64,000 bases of DNA from positions 628,534-692,533 of the forward strand of contig NZ_HE978636.1 of the NCBI RefSeq assembly GCF_000312105.1, read 5' to 3'. The notes below the pieces were generated by a model. That model did no database searches. It had not been told where the DNA came from and worked only from the letters and a program-made list of their open reading frames with translations. Shown here one piece after another: positions 8,111-17,497 of this stretch. Position numbers and translations under genes: made by a program. Position 1 is the stretch's first letter, and the number at the start of each line of letters is the position of its first letter. The DNA is from Aeromicrobium massiliense JC14. Lineage in GTDB: Bacteria > Actinomycetota > Actinomycetes > Propionibacteriales > Nocardioidaceae.

Positions 8111-9225
8111 GCCGCTCCGCACTGCGCAACCGTCCGCTCCTGCGCACCGCGTACACGCAGGAGATGGCGATGCTCAACACCCCGGCGAAGCGCCGCTCGG
8201 TGCTGGCGATCGTCGTGCTCGCCGCGCTGCTCCCGTTCGTCGTGACCGACGACCTGCTGCTCGTGCTGACCCTCGGCATGATCGCCGCGGTCGGCGCGAT
8301 CGGGCTCAACCTGGTCACCGGGTACGCCGGACAGGTCTCGCTCGGCCACGCGTTCTTCATCGGCCTGGGCGCCTACACCGGCGCCGTCCTGGGCGGCGAC
8401 CCCGAGGGGCCGGTGCTCGGCTACGGGCTGCCGATGTGGATCTGGCTGCCCGCCGCCGGCGTGGTCGCCGCGCTCGCCGGCCTGCTGGTCGGACCGCTCG
8501 CCGTCCGCCTGCGCGGCCTGTACCTGGCCATCGTCACGCTCGGCCTGGTCTTCCTGGGCGACCACATCTTCCGCGAGGCGCGCGAGATCACCGGTGGTCC
8601 GGGCGTCGGCCGGCGCGGCCCTGAGCTGACGCTGTTCGGCATCGACTTCTCGCAGGACGGGGAGGTGCTCACCCGCAGCCAGCTGCAGTTCCTGCTGGCG
8701 CTCGTGTTCCTCGTCGTCTTCGCCGTGCTGGCCCGCAACATCACCCGCTCGGGCGTCGGCCGGGCGTTCGGCGCGGTGCGCGACCGCGACGTCGCCGCCG
8801 CCGTGATCGGCGTCGACCTGACCCGCACCAAGCTGCTGGCCTTCTCGATGTCGTCGTTCTTCGCCGGCGTCAGCGGCGCGCTCTACTACGCCGTGGTCGG
8901 CGTCTTCGAGCCCAGCGCGTTCAGCCTGCTGCTCAGCGTCCAGTACCTGGCGATGGTGCTCATCGGCGGCGTCGCCACGATCAGCGGCTCGATCATGGGC
9001 GCGCTGTTCATCGCCTCGCTGGGCCGCATCTCCGGAGAGATCGCGCACTGGCTGCCCTTCGTCAGCCAGTCGTCGGGCGGGTCCGGGCTGCTGTCGGTCT
9101 TCCAGCTCGAGGCGATCCTCTACGGCCTGCTGATCATCGGCTTCCTGATCTTCGAGCCGCGCGGCCTGTTCGGCATCTGGCTGCGCGTCCGCAACTACTG
9201 GAAGGGGTGGCCCTTCTCCTACTGA
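8107..9225 (+). CDS. livM: Branched-chain amino acid-type ABC permease LivM
   Basis: Second permease, 372 residues, longer at the N-terminus than LivH as is usual for LivM. The family blocks GLNLVTGYAGQVSLGHAFFIGLGAYTG, YLAIVTLGLVFL and GGVATISGSIMGALF are present (the first is a run of short conserved motifs rather than a single one). Translation is coupled to livH through ATGA. It is followed by a 55-bp gap before the binding-protein gene, which has its own AAAGGAA site. Confidence 0.93.
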   Translation: MSRSALRNRPLLRTAYTQEMAMLNTPAKRRSVLAIVVLAALLPFVVTDDLLLVLTLGMIAAVGAIGLNLVTGYAGQVSLGHAFFIGLGAYTGAVLGGDPEGPVLGYGLPMWIWLPAAGVVAALAGLLVGPLAVRLRGLYLAIVTLGLVFLGDHIFREAREITGGPGVGRRGPELTLFGIDFSQDGEVLTRSQLQFLLALVFLVVFAVLARNITRSGVGRAFGAVRDRDVAAAVIGVDLTRTKLLAFSMSSFFAGVSGALYYAVVGVFEPSAFSLLLSVQYLAMVLIGGVATISGSIMGALFIASLGRISGEIAHWLPFVSQSSGGSGLLSVFQLEAILYGLLIIGFLIFEPRGLFGIWLRVRNYWKGWPFSY

Positions 9226-9280
9226 CCCCGCTCCACCTCCCGGCGCGGCCGTCGGCCGTCCACCCCGAAAGGAACCCTGC

Positions 9281-10576
9281 ATGAAGCTGCACACCCCCGT
9301 GCTGCGTGCGGCCGTCGGCCTCACGCTCACCGCGCTCGTCCTGACCGGCTGCCGCAGCGGCGGCGACGACGACGGGAGCGGCGCCACCGACGGCGTGAGC
9401 TCCGACCCCTGCCCGGCCAAGATCAACCCCGACAACGGCTGCATCTACCTGGGCGTCATCTCCGACCTCACCAAGGGCCCGTTCGCCCCGCTCGCGGTCC
9501 CGATCACCGACGCCCAGAAGGCGTTTTGGAAGAAGGTCAACGAGGACGGCGGCGTCGGCGGGTACGACATCGACGTCGAGAGCAACATCGCCGACGCCGA
9601 GTACAACCCCGAGGTCCACAACCGCAAGTACCAGGAGATGCGCAAGGACGTCGCCGCGCTCGCGCAGACGCTGGGCTCGTCCCAGACGCTCGCGATCCTC
9701 GAGGACATGAAGAGCGACGACGTCATCGGCGTCCCGGCCTCGTGGAACTCCGCCTGGGAGTTCGAGGACCAGATCCTGGAGAGCGGCGCGAACTACTGCT
9801 TCGAGGCGATGAACGGCGTCGACTGGGCCGTGCAGAACCGCGGTGTGAAGGGCAAGGTCGTCGCAGTCGGCTACCCCGGCGACTACGGCGGAGACGCCGC
9901 GGCCGGCGTCGAGGCCGCCGCCAAGGCCAACAACCTCGACTTCAAGAAGATCGAGACGCCGACCGGCCAGGACAACCAGGCCGGTGCGGTCGCCGCGATC
10001 CTCAAGGAGAAGCCGGACCTCGTCGTCGTCAGCACCGGCCCCGCCGAGATGGCCACGCTCGTGGGCGGCACCGCCGCGCAGGGCTTCAAGGGCACCTTCG
10101 TCGGCTCGAGCCCGACCTGGAACCCGGCGCTGCTGGACTCGGCTGCCGCGCCGGCGCTCAAGGCGCTGTACTTCCAGGCCGGACCGTGGGGTCCGTTCGG
10201 CTCCGACACGCCCGGCCACGAGGCCATGCGTCAGGCGATCGGCGAGGACGTGTCGCCCAACGACGGGTACACCGCCGGCTGGACCTGGAGCTACCCGCTC
10301 CTGGCCGCGATCGAGAAGGCCGCCGAGGACGGCGACGTGACCCGCGAGGCGATCGTCGAGGCGGCCAAGAACCTCGAGGAGGTCGACTACGAGGGCATCC
10401 TGCCCCCGGAGGCCGGCCGCACGACCGGTGAGCCGAGCGAGACGGCGTACCGGGCGAGCGTCATCAGCAAGGTCGACGAGTCCGCGCCCACCGGCGTGGC
10501 GATCGCCCAGGAGCTGACGGTCGGCCCGACGGCCGAGGGCTACGACTTCTCCGAGCCCTGCTTCAGCCTGCAGTGA
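9281..10576 (+). CDS. Periplasmic-binding-type lipoprotein (LivK-like) of the ABC importer
   Basis: Solute-binding lipoprotein of 431 residues. The signal peptide ends in the lipobox L-T-G-C (Cys 23), so the mature protein is anchored to the outer face of the membrane. A type-1 periplasmic-binding fold is indicated by GVISDLTKGPFAPL, VVAVGYPGDYGGD and GTFVGSSPTWNP. At about 430 residues it is larger than amino-acid-binding LivK proteins (about 370) and resembles actinobacterial binding proteins found with fadD genes. Cysteines near residues 47, 55, 171 and the C-terminus could form disulfides. It is the last gene of the operon and is followed by a strong hairpin. Confidence 0.9.
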   Translation: MKLHTPVLRAAVGLTLTALVLTGCRSGGDDDGSGATDGVSSDPCPAKINPDNGCIYLGVISDLTKGPFAPLAVPITDAQKAFWKKVNEDGGVGGYDIDVESNIADAEYNPEVHNRKYQEMRKDVAALAQTLGSSQTLAILEDMKSDDVIGVPASWNSAWEFEDQILESGANYCFEAMNGVDWAVQNRGVKGKVVAVGYPGDYGGDAAAGVEAAAKANNLDFKKIETPTGQDNQAGAVAAILKEKPDLVVVSTGPAEMATLVGGTAAQGFKGTFVGSSPTWNPALLDSAAAPALKALYFQAGPWGPFGSDTPGHEAMRQAIGEDVSPNDGYTAGWTWSYPLLAAIEKAAEDGDVTREAIVEAAKNLEEVDYEGILPPEAGRTTGEPSETAYRASVISKVDESAPTGVAIAQELTVGPTAEGYDFSEPCFSLQ

Positions 10577-10585
10577 CCCCTCCGG

Positions 10586-10619
10586 CGACCCCGGTCCGGC
10601 ACCCGCCGGACCGGGGTCG
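10586..10619. terminator. 14-bp hairpin between convergent livK-like and cca genes
   Basis: Bases 10586-10599 pair with 10606-10619 around a 6-nt loop (CACCCG). It lies between two convergent stops (10576 and 10628), so it can serve as a bidirectional terminator. Confidence 0.85.
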
Positions 10620-10627
10620 TCGCACGT

Positions 10628-12052
10628 CTAGGCGCGGGCGGCCCACCAGGCCCGCAGCGCCGCGGCGGCGTCGTCGGGGCTCATCGGCCCGCGGTCCATG
10701 CGCAGGTCGAGCAGGAACCGGTACGCCTCGCCGACCACCGGACCGGGCTCGACGCCGAGGAGCGCCATGATCTGCTGGCCGTCGAGGTCGGGCCGGATGG
10801 ACGCGAGCTCCTCGGCCTGCGAGAGCACCTCGATGCGCTCCTCGAGGTGGTCGTAGGACCGGCGCAGCCGGGCGGCCTTGCGCTGGTTGCGCGTCGTGCA
10901 GTCGGCCCGCGTGAGGATGTGCAGCCGCTCGAGCTGGTCGCCGGCGTCGCGGACGTAGCGGCGCACCGCCGAGTCGGTCCACTCGCCGCTGCCGTAGCCG
11001 TGGAAGCGCAGGTGCAGCTCCACCAGCGTGCTCACCTGGTCGACGACGTCGTTGCTGTAGCGCAGCGCCTTGAGCCGCTTGCGGGCGAGCTTGGCGCCGA
11101 CGACGTCGTGGTGGTGGAAGGTGACGGTGCCCCCGGGCTGGAAGCGGCGGGTGCGCGGCTTGCCGATGTCGTGCAGCAGCGCGGCGAGCCGGACGACCAG
11201 GTCGGGGCCGCCGAGCCGGTCCTCCTGCTCGATGGCCTGCTCCAGCACCGTGAGCGAGTGCTCGTAGACGTCCTTGTGCCGGTGGTGCTCGTCGCTCTCC
11301 AGGCGCAGCGCCGGCAGCTCGGGCAGCACGTGGTCGGCCAGGCCGGTGTCGACGAGCAGCGTGAGCCCGGCCCGCGGGTCACGGCCCAGCACCAGCTTGG
11401 ACAGCTCCTCGCGCACCCGCTCGGCCGAGACGATCTCGATGCGCGCGGCCATGGCGGTCATCGCCTCGACGACGTCCGGCGCGGCGGTGAAGCCGAGCTG
11501 GGAGGTGAAGCGGGCCGCGCGCATCATGCGCAGCGGGTCGTCGTCGAAGGACTGCTCGGCCGTCACCGGGGTGCGCAGCACCTGCGCCGCCAGGTCGTCC
11601 AGCCCGCCGAACGGGTCGACGAACTCCAGCGACGGAAGCCGGACAGCCATCGCGTTGACCGCGAAGTCACGCCGGGACAGGTCGCCCTCGATGTGGTCGC
11701 CGAACGCGACGGTGGGCTTGCGCGACGTGCTGTCGTAGGTGTCGGCCCGGTACGTGGTGATCTCGATCTGGTCGTCGCCCTTGCGCAGCCCGATCGTGCC
11801 GAACTCGCGACCCACGTCCCAGAGGGCGTCGGCCCAGCCGGCCACGACCCGCTCGATCTCGTCGGGCGTGGCGGACGTCGTGAGGTCCCAGTCGACGCCC
11901 GGACGTCCCAGGAGCGCGTCGCGGACCGGGCCGCCGACCAGCGCCAGCTCGTGCCCGGCGGCCTCGAAGCGACCGGCCAGCTCGGCCAGCGGGGCGGAGG
12001 CGACGTGGCGCTCGACGGCGGCGCGCTGCTCGGGGGTCAGGGTCGGGGACAC
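10628..12052 (-). CDS. cca: CCA tRNA nucleotidyltransferase with HD domain
   Basis: Adds or repairs the 3' CCA of tRNAs; 474 residues. Class II polymerase-beta motifs: LVGGPVRDALLG, DWDLTTSATPDE (catalytic aspartates), FAVNAMAVRL and DDPLRMMRAARF. The C-terminal half carries an HD phosphohydrolase motif (LLHDIGKPRTR with FHHHDVVGAKLA), as in actinobacterial PcnA/Cca proteins. Here tRNA-Ala at 36016 lacks an encoded CCA, consistent with a need for this enzyme. In Mycobacterium the same gene stands at this point of the origin synteny, but the mutT-like gene usually found next to it is absent here. Confidence 0.94.
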   Translation of the reverse strand: MSPTLTPEQRAAVERHVASAPLAELAGRFEAAGHELALVGGPVRDALLGRPGVDWDLTTSATPDEIERVVAGWADALWDVGREFGTIGLRKGDDQIEITTYRADTYDSTSRKPTVAFGDHIEGDLSRRDFAVNAMAVRLPSLEFVDPFGGLDDLAAQVLRTPVTAEQSFDDDPLRMMRAARFTSQLGFTAAPDVVEAMTAMAARIEIVSAERVREELSKLVLGRDPRAGLTLLVDTGLADHVLPELPALRLESDEHHRHKDVYEHSLTVLEQAIEQEDRLGGPDLVVRLAALLHDIGKPRTRRFQPGGTVTFHHHDVVGAKLARKRLKALRYSNDVVDQVSTLVELHLRFHGYGSGEWTDSAVRRYVRDAGDQLERLHILTRADCTTRNQRKAARLRRSYDHLEERIEVLSQAEELASIRPDLDGQQIMALLGVEPGPVVGEAYRFLLDLRMDRGPMSPDDAAAALRAWWAARA

Positions 12053-12081
12053 GAGGCACCACTGTACGCGGCGGCCCCCTC

Positions 12082-12087
12082 TACGAT
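12082..12087 (+). promoter_or_regulatory. -10 box TACGAT of a probably leaderless transcript
   Basis: TACGAT ends 7 nt before GTG 12094, which places the transcription start at or next to the start codon. No ribosome binding site is visible, so the DUF6049 gene is probably read as a leaderless mRNA. Confidence 0.45.
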
Positions 12088-12093
12088 GTCGGG

Positions 12094-14133
12094 GTGACCA
12101 CGCCCGCCCGACGTCGACTCGCGGGTCTCCTGGCGGTGCTGGCGACGGCCGTGCTGGCCCTCACCGCGACGCCCACCGCGACCGCCGCCGCCGATCCCGA
12201 CGACCTGCAGGTGCGGCTGACGGCGATGAGCCAGACCCGGCTCGTCGAGGGTGCCCCGCTCGTCATGTCGGGCACCGTGACCAACCGGGGCAGCGAGACC
12301 TGGACCGACGCGCAGGCCTACCTGGTCATCGCCCCGTCGCCGTTCACCACGCGGGCGCAGGTCCGCGACGCCGTCCGCAGCTCGACCGCCTACACCGGTG
12401 TGCGCGTGGTCGAGCTCGACGCGATCGCCCAGCTCGGCGACCTCGCGCCCGGCTCCACGACGTCCTTCACCCTGCGCGTGCCCTACGGCCTGCTGGGCGT
12501 CACCGGCGCCGACGGCGTCTACCCGACCGGCGTCCAGGTGCTGGCCACCGACCCCGAGGGCGTGCGCGAGAACCAGGCCGTCGCCCGGGCCACGACCTTC
12601 CTGCCGCACCTGTCGGGCGCCCGGGCCCGCGTGCCGGTCTCGGTCGCCTGGCCGTTCACCAACCCCGACGTCCTCGGCAGTGACGGCACCTACCGCGACC
12701 CCGAGGCGCTGCTGGCCGCGGTGTCGCCGGCCGGGCGGCTACGCCACGTGCTCGACCTGGCCCGCACGTCCCCCGCGACGAGCACGTCGATCCTCGACCC
12801 CTCGCTGCTCGTCGAGCTGGACGACCTCGCCCGCGGCCGCCGGCTGCCCGGCGAGCTGGAGCTCACCGACGCCCAGCGCCAGCAGGTGACGTCCTTCCGC
12901 GACGACCTGCTGGCCTTCGCCCGGCGCACCTCGCTGTGGGTCGTCGACTACGCCGAGCCCGACGCGCTCGCTCTGTCGCGGCACACCACCGGCACCGCGC
13001 TGCCCGATGTCGTCGCCGACGCCACGACCCGCACCCTCGAGGACCTGGGTCTCTCCGGGCGCCGGGTCGTCTGGAGCCGCGGCGTCGACACCGCGCTGGT
13101 GGACGACGTGCGCCAGGACGGCGACCGGCCGCTGATCGTCCCGAGCGACGCGCTGGAGGACACCGAGTGGTCCGAGGGTGCCGTGGTCGGCTACGCCGGC
13201 GACGACGGCACCGTGCCGCTCGTGCTGCAGGACTCGGTGCTCGACCGCGTGCCCGGCGAGGACTCCGTGGTCGATCTGCGCCAGTGGCTGGCCTCGGAGT
13301 CCGCGCTCGCGTCCCTGCAGCGCAGCGTCGACCCCGACGCCACCACGGACGCCGTCGTCGTCCTGCCGCGCGGCTGGGACCCCGGCTCGCAGTGGGCCGC
13401 CGGTGATCTCGGCCAGCTCTACGACCTGCCCTGGGTCCAGGGCGCCTCGCTCGACACCCGGCTCGGCGGCACCGTTCCGCGCACGACGGCGACCGTGCCG
13501 TCCCGCTCCGACGCCGACACCCTGTCCGTCGAGCAGGTCCGCGCCGCCGAGCGGCTCGCCGAGCGCCAGCGGGCGCTGAGCTCGGTGCGCAGCTCCGACG
13601 ACGACACGCTCTCGGACGAGCAGCGGGTCGCGGTCGCGGCCTCGGTCCGCTGGCGCGACGACCCGGCGGGCGGACGCGCGTACGTCCGTCAGCTCGAGCA
13701 GCAGCTCGACGACGAGCTCGGCGAGATCACCCTCGGCACCCCGCAGCAGGTGACGCTGTCGGGCAGCCAGGGCCAGTTCCCGCTCACCATCAGCAACGAC
13801 ACGGCCAGCCCGGTCACGGTCGGCGTCGAGCTCAGCTCGAGCCGTCCGGGCCTGACCCTGGAGGACGTCGACCCCGTGACGATCGATGCCGGGGCGCGCT
13901 ACACGCTCACGGTGCAGGTGGACGTCGGCGACCAGGGCTCCTCGACCCTGCGCGCGTCCCTGGTCACCCCCGACGGCGACCCCATCGGCACGCCGGTCGA
14001 CTTCAACGTGCGCTCGAGCGCCGTCGGCTCGGTGCTGTGGGTCGCCATCGGGCTGGCCGGCCTCTTCGTCGTCGTCGCCCTCGTGCGGCGCTTCCGATTC
14101 CGCCGCCGCGACCGCCGGGAGGGCACCGCGTGA
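12094..14133 (+). CDS. DUF6049 family secreted, membrane-anchored protein
   Basis: A 679-residue protein of unknown function, conserved directly upstream of murJ in actinobacteria (counterpart position of Rv3909 in Mycobacterium tuberculosis). It has an N-terminal signal peptide (LLAVLATAVLALTATPTATAAA) and a large extracellular part. A beta-sandwich near the N-terminus (GTVTNRGSETWTDAQAYL) and another near residues 555-630 (LTISNDTASPVTVGVELSS) resemble NEW3/DUF11-like folds. It has one C-terminal membrane helix (about residues 643-665) and an Arg-rich tail inside the cell. Its 4-nt overlap with murJ suggests a shared role in lipid II flipping or cell-wall assembly, but no reaction can be assigned. 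Confidence 0.85.
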   Translation: MTTPARRRLAGLLAVLATAVLALTATPTATAAADPDDLQVRLTAMSQTRLVEGAPLVMSGTVTNRGSETWTDAQAYLVIAPSPFTTRAQVRDAVRSSTAYTGVRVVELDAIAQLGDLAPGSTTSFTLRVPYGLLGVTGADGVYPTGVQVLATDPEGVRENQAVARATTFLPHLSGARARVPVSVAWPFTNPDVLGSDGTYRDPEALLAAVSPAGRLRHVLDLARTSPATSTSILDPSLLVELDDLARGRRLPGELELTDAQRQQVTSFRDDLLAFARRTSLWVVDYAEPDALALSRHTTGTALPDVVADATTRTLEDLGLSGRRVVWSRGVDTALVDDVRQDGDRPLIVPSDALEDTEWSEGAVVGYAGDDGTVPLVLQDSVLDRVPGEDSVVDLRQWLASESALASLQRSVDPDATTDAVVVLPRGWDPGSQWAAGDLGQLYDLPWVQGASLDTRLGGTVPRTTATVPSRSDADTLSVEQVRAAERLAERQRALSSVRSSDDDTLSDEQRVAVAASVRWRDDPAGGRAYVRQLEQQLDDELGEITLGTPQQVTLSGSQGQFPLTISNDTASPVTVGVELSSSRPGLTLEDVDPVTIDAGARYTLTVQVDVGDQGSSTLRASLVTPDGDPIGTPVDFNVRSSAVGSVLWVAIGLAGLFVVVALVRRFRFRRRDRREGTA

Positions 14134-15791
14134 GCACCGACGAGCAGCAGGGCGGCGGCGAGCTCGTCCGCGCCAGCGCCTGGATGGCCCTGGGCACGAT
14201 CGTGTCGCGACTGAGCGGTTTCGTCCGGCTCTTCCTGCTCGCGTACGTGCTGGGCTCGGCGCTGGACGCCGACATCTTCAACAACGCCAACACCGTGCCG
14301 AACGCGGTGTACATCCTGGTCGCCGGCGGCATCTTCAACGTCGTCCTGGTGCCGCAGCTCGTCCGGGCCATGAAGAACGACCCCGACGGCGGCGACGCCT
14401 ACGCCCAGCGCATCATGACGCTGGGCCTGGGCGTCCTGGCCGTGGCGACCGTCGTGCTGGTCGCCCTCGCGCCCCTCGTCGTCCGGCTGGTCTTCGCCGA
14501 GAGCTTCTTCGAGCCCGAGCTCGCCGCCCAGCGCGCGGACGCGGAGCTGCTCATGCGCCTGTGCATGCCGCAGGTCTTCTTCTACGGCGCGTTCGTGCTG
14601 GCCGGGCAGATCCTCAACTCGCGCCGCCGTTTCGGACCGATGATGTGGGCGCCGATCGTCAACAACGCGGTCGCCTGCCTCGTGCTGGTGACCTACGCGG
14701 TCGTCTTCGGCGCCGCGGAGCGCGGCACCACCGACGTCGACGGCTTCACCACCGGCGAGGCGTGGCTGCTGGGCGCGGGGTCGACCGCCGGCATCGTCGT
14801 GCAGGCCCTCGTGCTGGTGCCGTACCTGCGCTCGGTCGGGTTCCGCTTCCGTCCGCGCTTCGACCTGCGTGGCACCGGCTTGGGCCACACGCTGCGCCTG
14901 GGGTACTGGACGCTGCTGTTCATCCTGGTCAACCAGGTCGCCTTCGTGGTCGTGAACCGGCTGGCCACGTCGGCGACGGTGTCGGGCGCGACCGACGGCT
15001 CGACCGCCGGCGGCTCGGCGGTCTACCAGATGGGCTTCCTGATCAGCCAGGTCCCGCACGGGGTCGTGACGGTCTCGCTGGCGACCGCGCTCATGCCGAC
15101 GCTCTCGGCGCTCGCGGCCGACCGGGCGTACGCGCCCATGCGGTCCGAGCTGATGCGCACGCTCCGGCTCGCGCTGGCCGTGGTGGCGCCGATCGCCGTC
15201 GGGGTGGCGTGCCTGGGTCCGCAGGCCATCGCCCCGCTGCACGCCTGGGGCTCGATCGGCGACAACGCCGAGGTCATCGGTCTCGCGGTGCAGGCGTTCG
15301 CGCCGGCCATCGTGCTGTTCAGCGTGCACTACGTGATGATGCGCGGCTTCTACGCCGACGAGGACACCCGCACGCCGTTCCTGGTGCAGACGCTGGTGGC
15401 CGCCACCAACATCGCGCTCGCCGTCACGTTCGTCCGCACGGTCGACCCGCAGCACGTCCCCGCCGCCCTGGCCCTGGCCTACGGCGGCGCGTACCTGGTC
15501 GGGTCCATCGCGGTCACGACGTTGCTCTCGCGCCGCATCGGCCGCGTGCTGGACGCCGTCACGCTCGGCTTCCTGCTTCGCCTGGCGGTGGACCTGGCCC
15601 TCACCGCCGCCGTCGTGCTGGGCGCCGTGCGGCTCCTCGACCTCGCCGGCCTGGACGTCGACGAGAGCGGCGGCGGCCTGGTCGCGCTGGCCGTCGGTGG
15701 CGTGCTGGGCGTCGTGACCTACCTCGTGGGCGGCCGCCTGCTGCGCATCGCCGAGATCGGCATGGTGCTGCGCGTCGTCACCCGCCGCTAG
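14130..15791 (+). CDS. murJ: Lipid II flippase MurJ (MviN)
   Basis: MOP-superfamily flippase that moves lipid II across the membrane for peptidoglycan synthesis. It has 553 residues and about 14 membrane segments. The N-terminal block ASAWMALGTIVSRLSGFVR, followed by ADIFNNANTVPNAVYIL and GGIFNVVLVPQLV, is characteristic. The true start is GTG 14130, overlapping the upstream stop; earlier codons are in the wrong context. In Mycobacterium the orthologue is fused to a pseudokinase and an extracellular domain. Here it ends after the membrane domain and those domains are in the next gene. Confidence 0.95.
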   Translation: MSTDEQQGGGELVRASAWMALGTIVSRLSGFVRLFLLAYVLGSALDADIFNNANTVPNAVYILVAGGIFNVVLVPQLVRAMKNDPDGGDAYAQRIMTLGLGVLAVATVVLVALAPLVVRLVFAESFFEPELAAQRADAELLMRLCMPQVFFYGAFVLAGQILNSRRRFGPMMWAPIVNNAVACLVLVTYAVVFGAAERGTTDVDGFTTGEAWLLGAGSTAGIVVQALVLVPYLRSVGFRFRPRFDLRGTGLGHTLRLGYWTLLFILVNQVAFVVVNRLATSATVSGATDGSTAGGSAVYQMGFLISQVPHGVVTVSLATALMPTLSALAADRAYAPMRSELMRTLRLALAVVAPIAVGVACLGPQAIAPLHAWGSIGDNAEVIGLAVQAFAPAIVLFSVHYVMMRGFYADEDTRTPFLVQTLVAATNIALAVTFVRTVDPQHVPAALALAYGGAYLVGSIAVTTLLSRRIGRVLDAVTLGFLLRLAVDLALTAAVVLGAVRLLDLAGLDVDESGGGLVALAVGGVLGVVTYLVGGRLLRIAEIGMVLRVVTRR

Positions 15792-15852
15792 TCCGGCCGC
15801 GCGCGGCTGGGCCCATTGCCTAGGCTGGGCGCAAGCGGCGAAAGGGCTCGAC

Positions 15853-17412
15853 ATGGCGGACGCGCGGTTCCCCTCCTCAGGGGACCTCGTCGCAGGACGC
15901 TACGAGCTGATGGAACGCGTCTCCGAGCGCCTCGGCGCGGCGACCTGGCGGGCCCGCGACCACGTCCTGGAGCGCAACGTCGGCATCGAGACGCTCCCCG
16001 CCGACGATCCCCGGGCCAGCTCCTTCGTCGCGGCCGCCCGCGCGTCCACCGTCGTGGTCGATCCCCGGTTCCTGCGAGTCCTGGACGTGCTCGACGACGA
16101 CGGCGGGTTCGCCGTGGTCGTCCGCGAGTGGGCCCGCGCCTTCCCGCTGGACCAGCTGCTGCGCCACGGCACGCTGCCGAACCGGCGGGCCGCGCTCGTC
16201 GTCGCCGAGGTCGCCCTCGCGCTGGCCAGCGCCCACGAGCAGGGACTCCACCACCGCCGGCTGTCGCCGCACCAGGTGCTGGTGAAGCAGTCCGGCGCCG
16301 TGCGCATCGTCGGCCTGGGCGTCGCCTACGCGCTCGCTCCCGGCCCCGACGTCCGCGAGGACGGCCGCGACCCCGAGCGTGAGGACGTCCGCGACCTGGG
16401 CCGGCTGCTGTACGCGTGCCTGGCGGCCCGGTGGCCCGGCGGCCCGACCGACGGCCTGCGGGCCGCGCCGACCGTCCACGGGCACGTGCTGCACCCGCGC
16501 CAGGTCGTGGCCGGCGTCTCCCGCGACGTCGACGAGGTGTGCGACCGCATCCTGGGCACGCCACCGCGGCACGGCGCCCGTCCGCTGCGCACCGCCCGCG
16601 ACGTCGCCCACGAGCTGCGCGAGGTCGGCGAGGACGTCGTCCCGGACGAGCAGCCGAGCATGTCGCACCTGGACGGCTCGGACCTGCTGCGCATCGATCC
16701 CGTCGTCGTGCCGGCCGGCCCGCCACCCGGCCTGGAGCCGCCCCGGCGCCGGCCCAAGGCGTACGCACCCAAGCCCCCCACCTCGTGGCAGCGCGCCCGG
16801 GCGCGGGCCCGCCTCATGACGCACGGCGACCGGGCGCTGGTGCTGCTCGGCCTGGTCGGGGCCCTGCTGCTGTCGGGCACCCTGGGCTGGTTCGCCGCGC
16901 AGGTCGAGGGCGACGACGGCGGCTACGAGCCGCCCTCCGCCTCCGAGATCACCCGCCTGCCGGTCACCCGCGTCACGGCCATCGATCCGGAGGGTCGCGA
17001 CGGCGGCGAGAACTCCGCCGACGCCGGACTCGCCGCCGACGACTCCGACGCGACGGCGTGGCGCACCTCCCAGTACTTCGGGTCCGCCGACTTCGCCGGC
17101 CTCAAGGACGGCGTGGGGCTCGTCCTGGACCTCGGGACCCAGCGCGAGCTGACGTCGGTCGAGGTCCGGGTCGGCGACGGTCCCACGAGCCTGTCGGTCT
17201 ACACGTCGTCCACCCGCAAGAGCGCGCCCCGGTCCCCCGTCGGCATGCGCCTGGTCGCCAGCCGGCGCAACGTCACCGGCACGGTCAAGATGGAGCTCGA
17301 GGACCAGGTGCTGAGCCGGTACGTCGTGGTCTGGCTCCGCCGGCTCCCCGAGGTACGTCCCGGGGTGTTCCAGGGCCAGGTCCAGGAGGTCGTCGTCCGC
17401 GGACGGCCGTGA
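15853..17412 (+). CDS. MurJ-associated pseudokinase with transmembrane helix and extracellular discoidin-like domain
   Basis: A 519-residue protein. Residues 13-260 have a Ser/Thr-kinase-like fold, but catalytic residues are missing. The VAIK lysine position reads V-G-I-E (Glu 46), HRD reads H-R-R (134-136), the N of HRDxxxxN is Gln 141, and DFG reads G-L-G (154-156). A proline-rich linker leads to one membrane helix (about 327-349) and an extracellular domain with the [16 protein letters not shown] and [18 protein letters not shown] pattern of discoidin/F5-8C-like sugar-binding folds. This equals the C-terminal part of mycobacterial MviN (Rv3910), which recruits FhaA after phosphorylation. 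It is therefore probably a regulator and scaffold for MurJ. A TAGGCT -10 box lies at 15821. Confidence 0.85.
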   Translation: MADARFPSSGDLVAGRYELMERVSERLGAATWRARDHVLERNVGIETLPADDPRASSFVAAARASTVVVDPRFLRVLDVLDDDGGFAVVVREWARAFPLDQLLRHGTLPNRRAALVVAEVALALASAHEQGLHHRRLSPHQVLVKQSGAVRIVGLGVAYALAPGPDVREDGRDPEREDVRDLGRLLYACLAARWPGGPTDGLRAAPTVHGHVLHPRQVVAGVSRDVDEVCDRILGTPPRHGARPLRTARDVAHELREVGEDVVPDEQPSMSHLDGSDLLRIDPVVVPAGPPPGLEPPRRRPKAYAPKPPTSWQRARARARLMTHGDRALVLLGLVGALLLSGTLGWFAAQVEGDDGGYEPPSASEITRLPVTRVTAIDPEGRDGGENSADAGLAADDSDATAWRTSQYFGSADFAGLKDGVGLVLDLGTQRELTSVEVRVGDGPTSLSVYTSSTRKSAPRSPVGMRLVASRRNVTGTVKMELEDQVLSRYVVVWLRRLPEVRPGVFQGQVQEVVVRGRP

Positions 17413-17497
17413 CGTCCCGGGCCGGAATACCCACCACCTAGACTGCGTTGACGCCAGCACACCACCCCGTCGTGGGTCGTCCACCGAAAGGTCGTCC

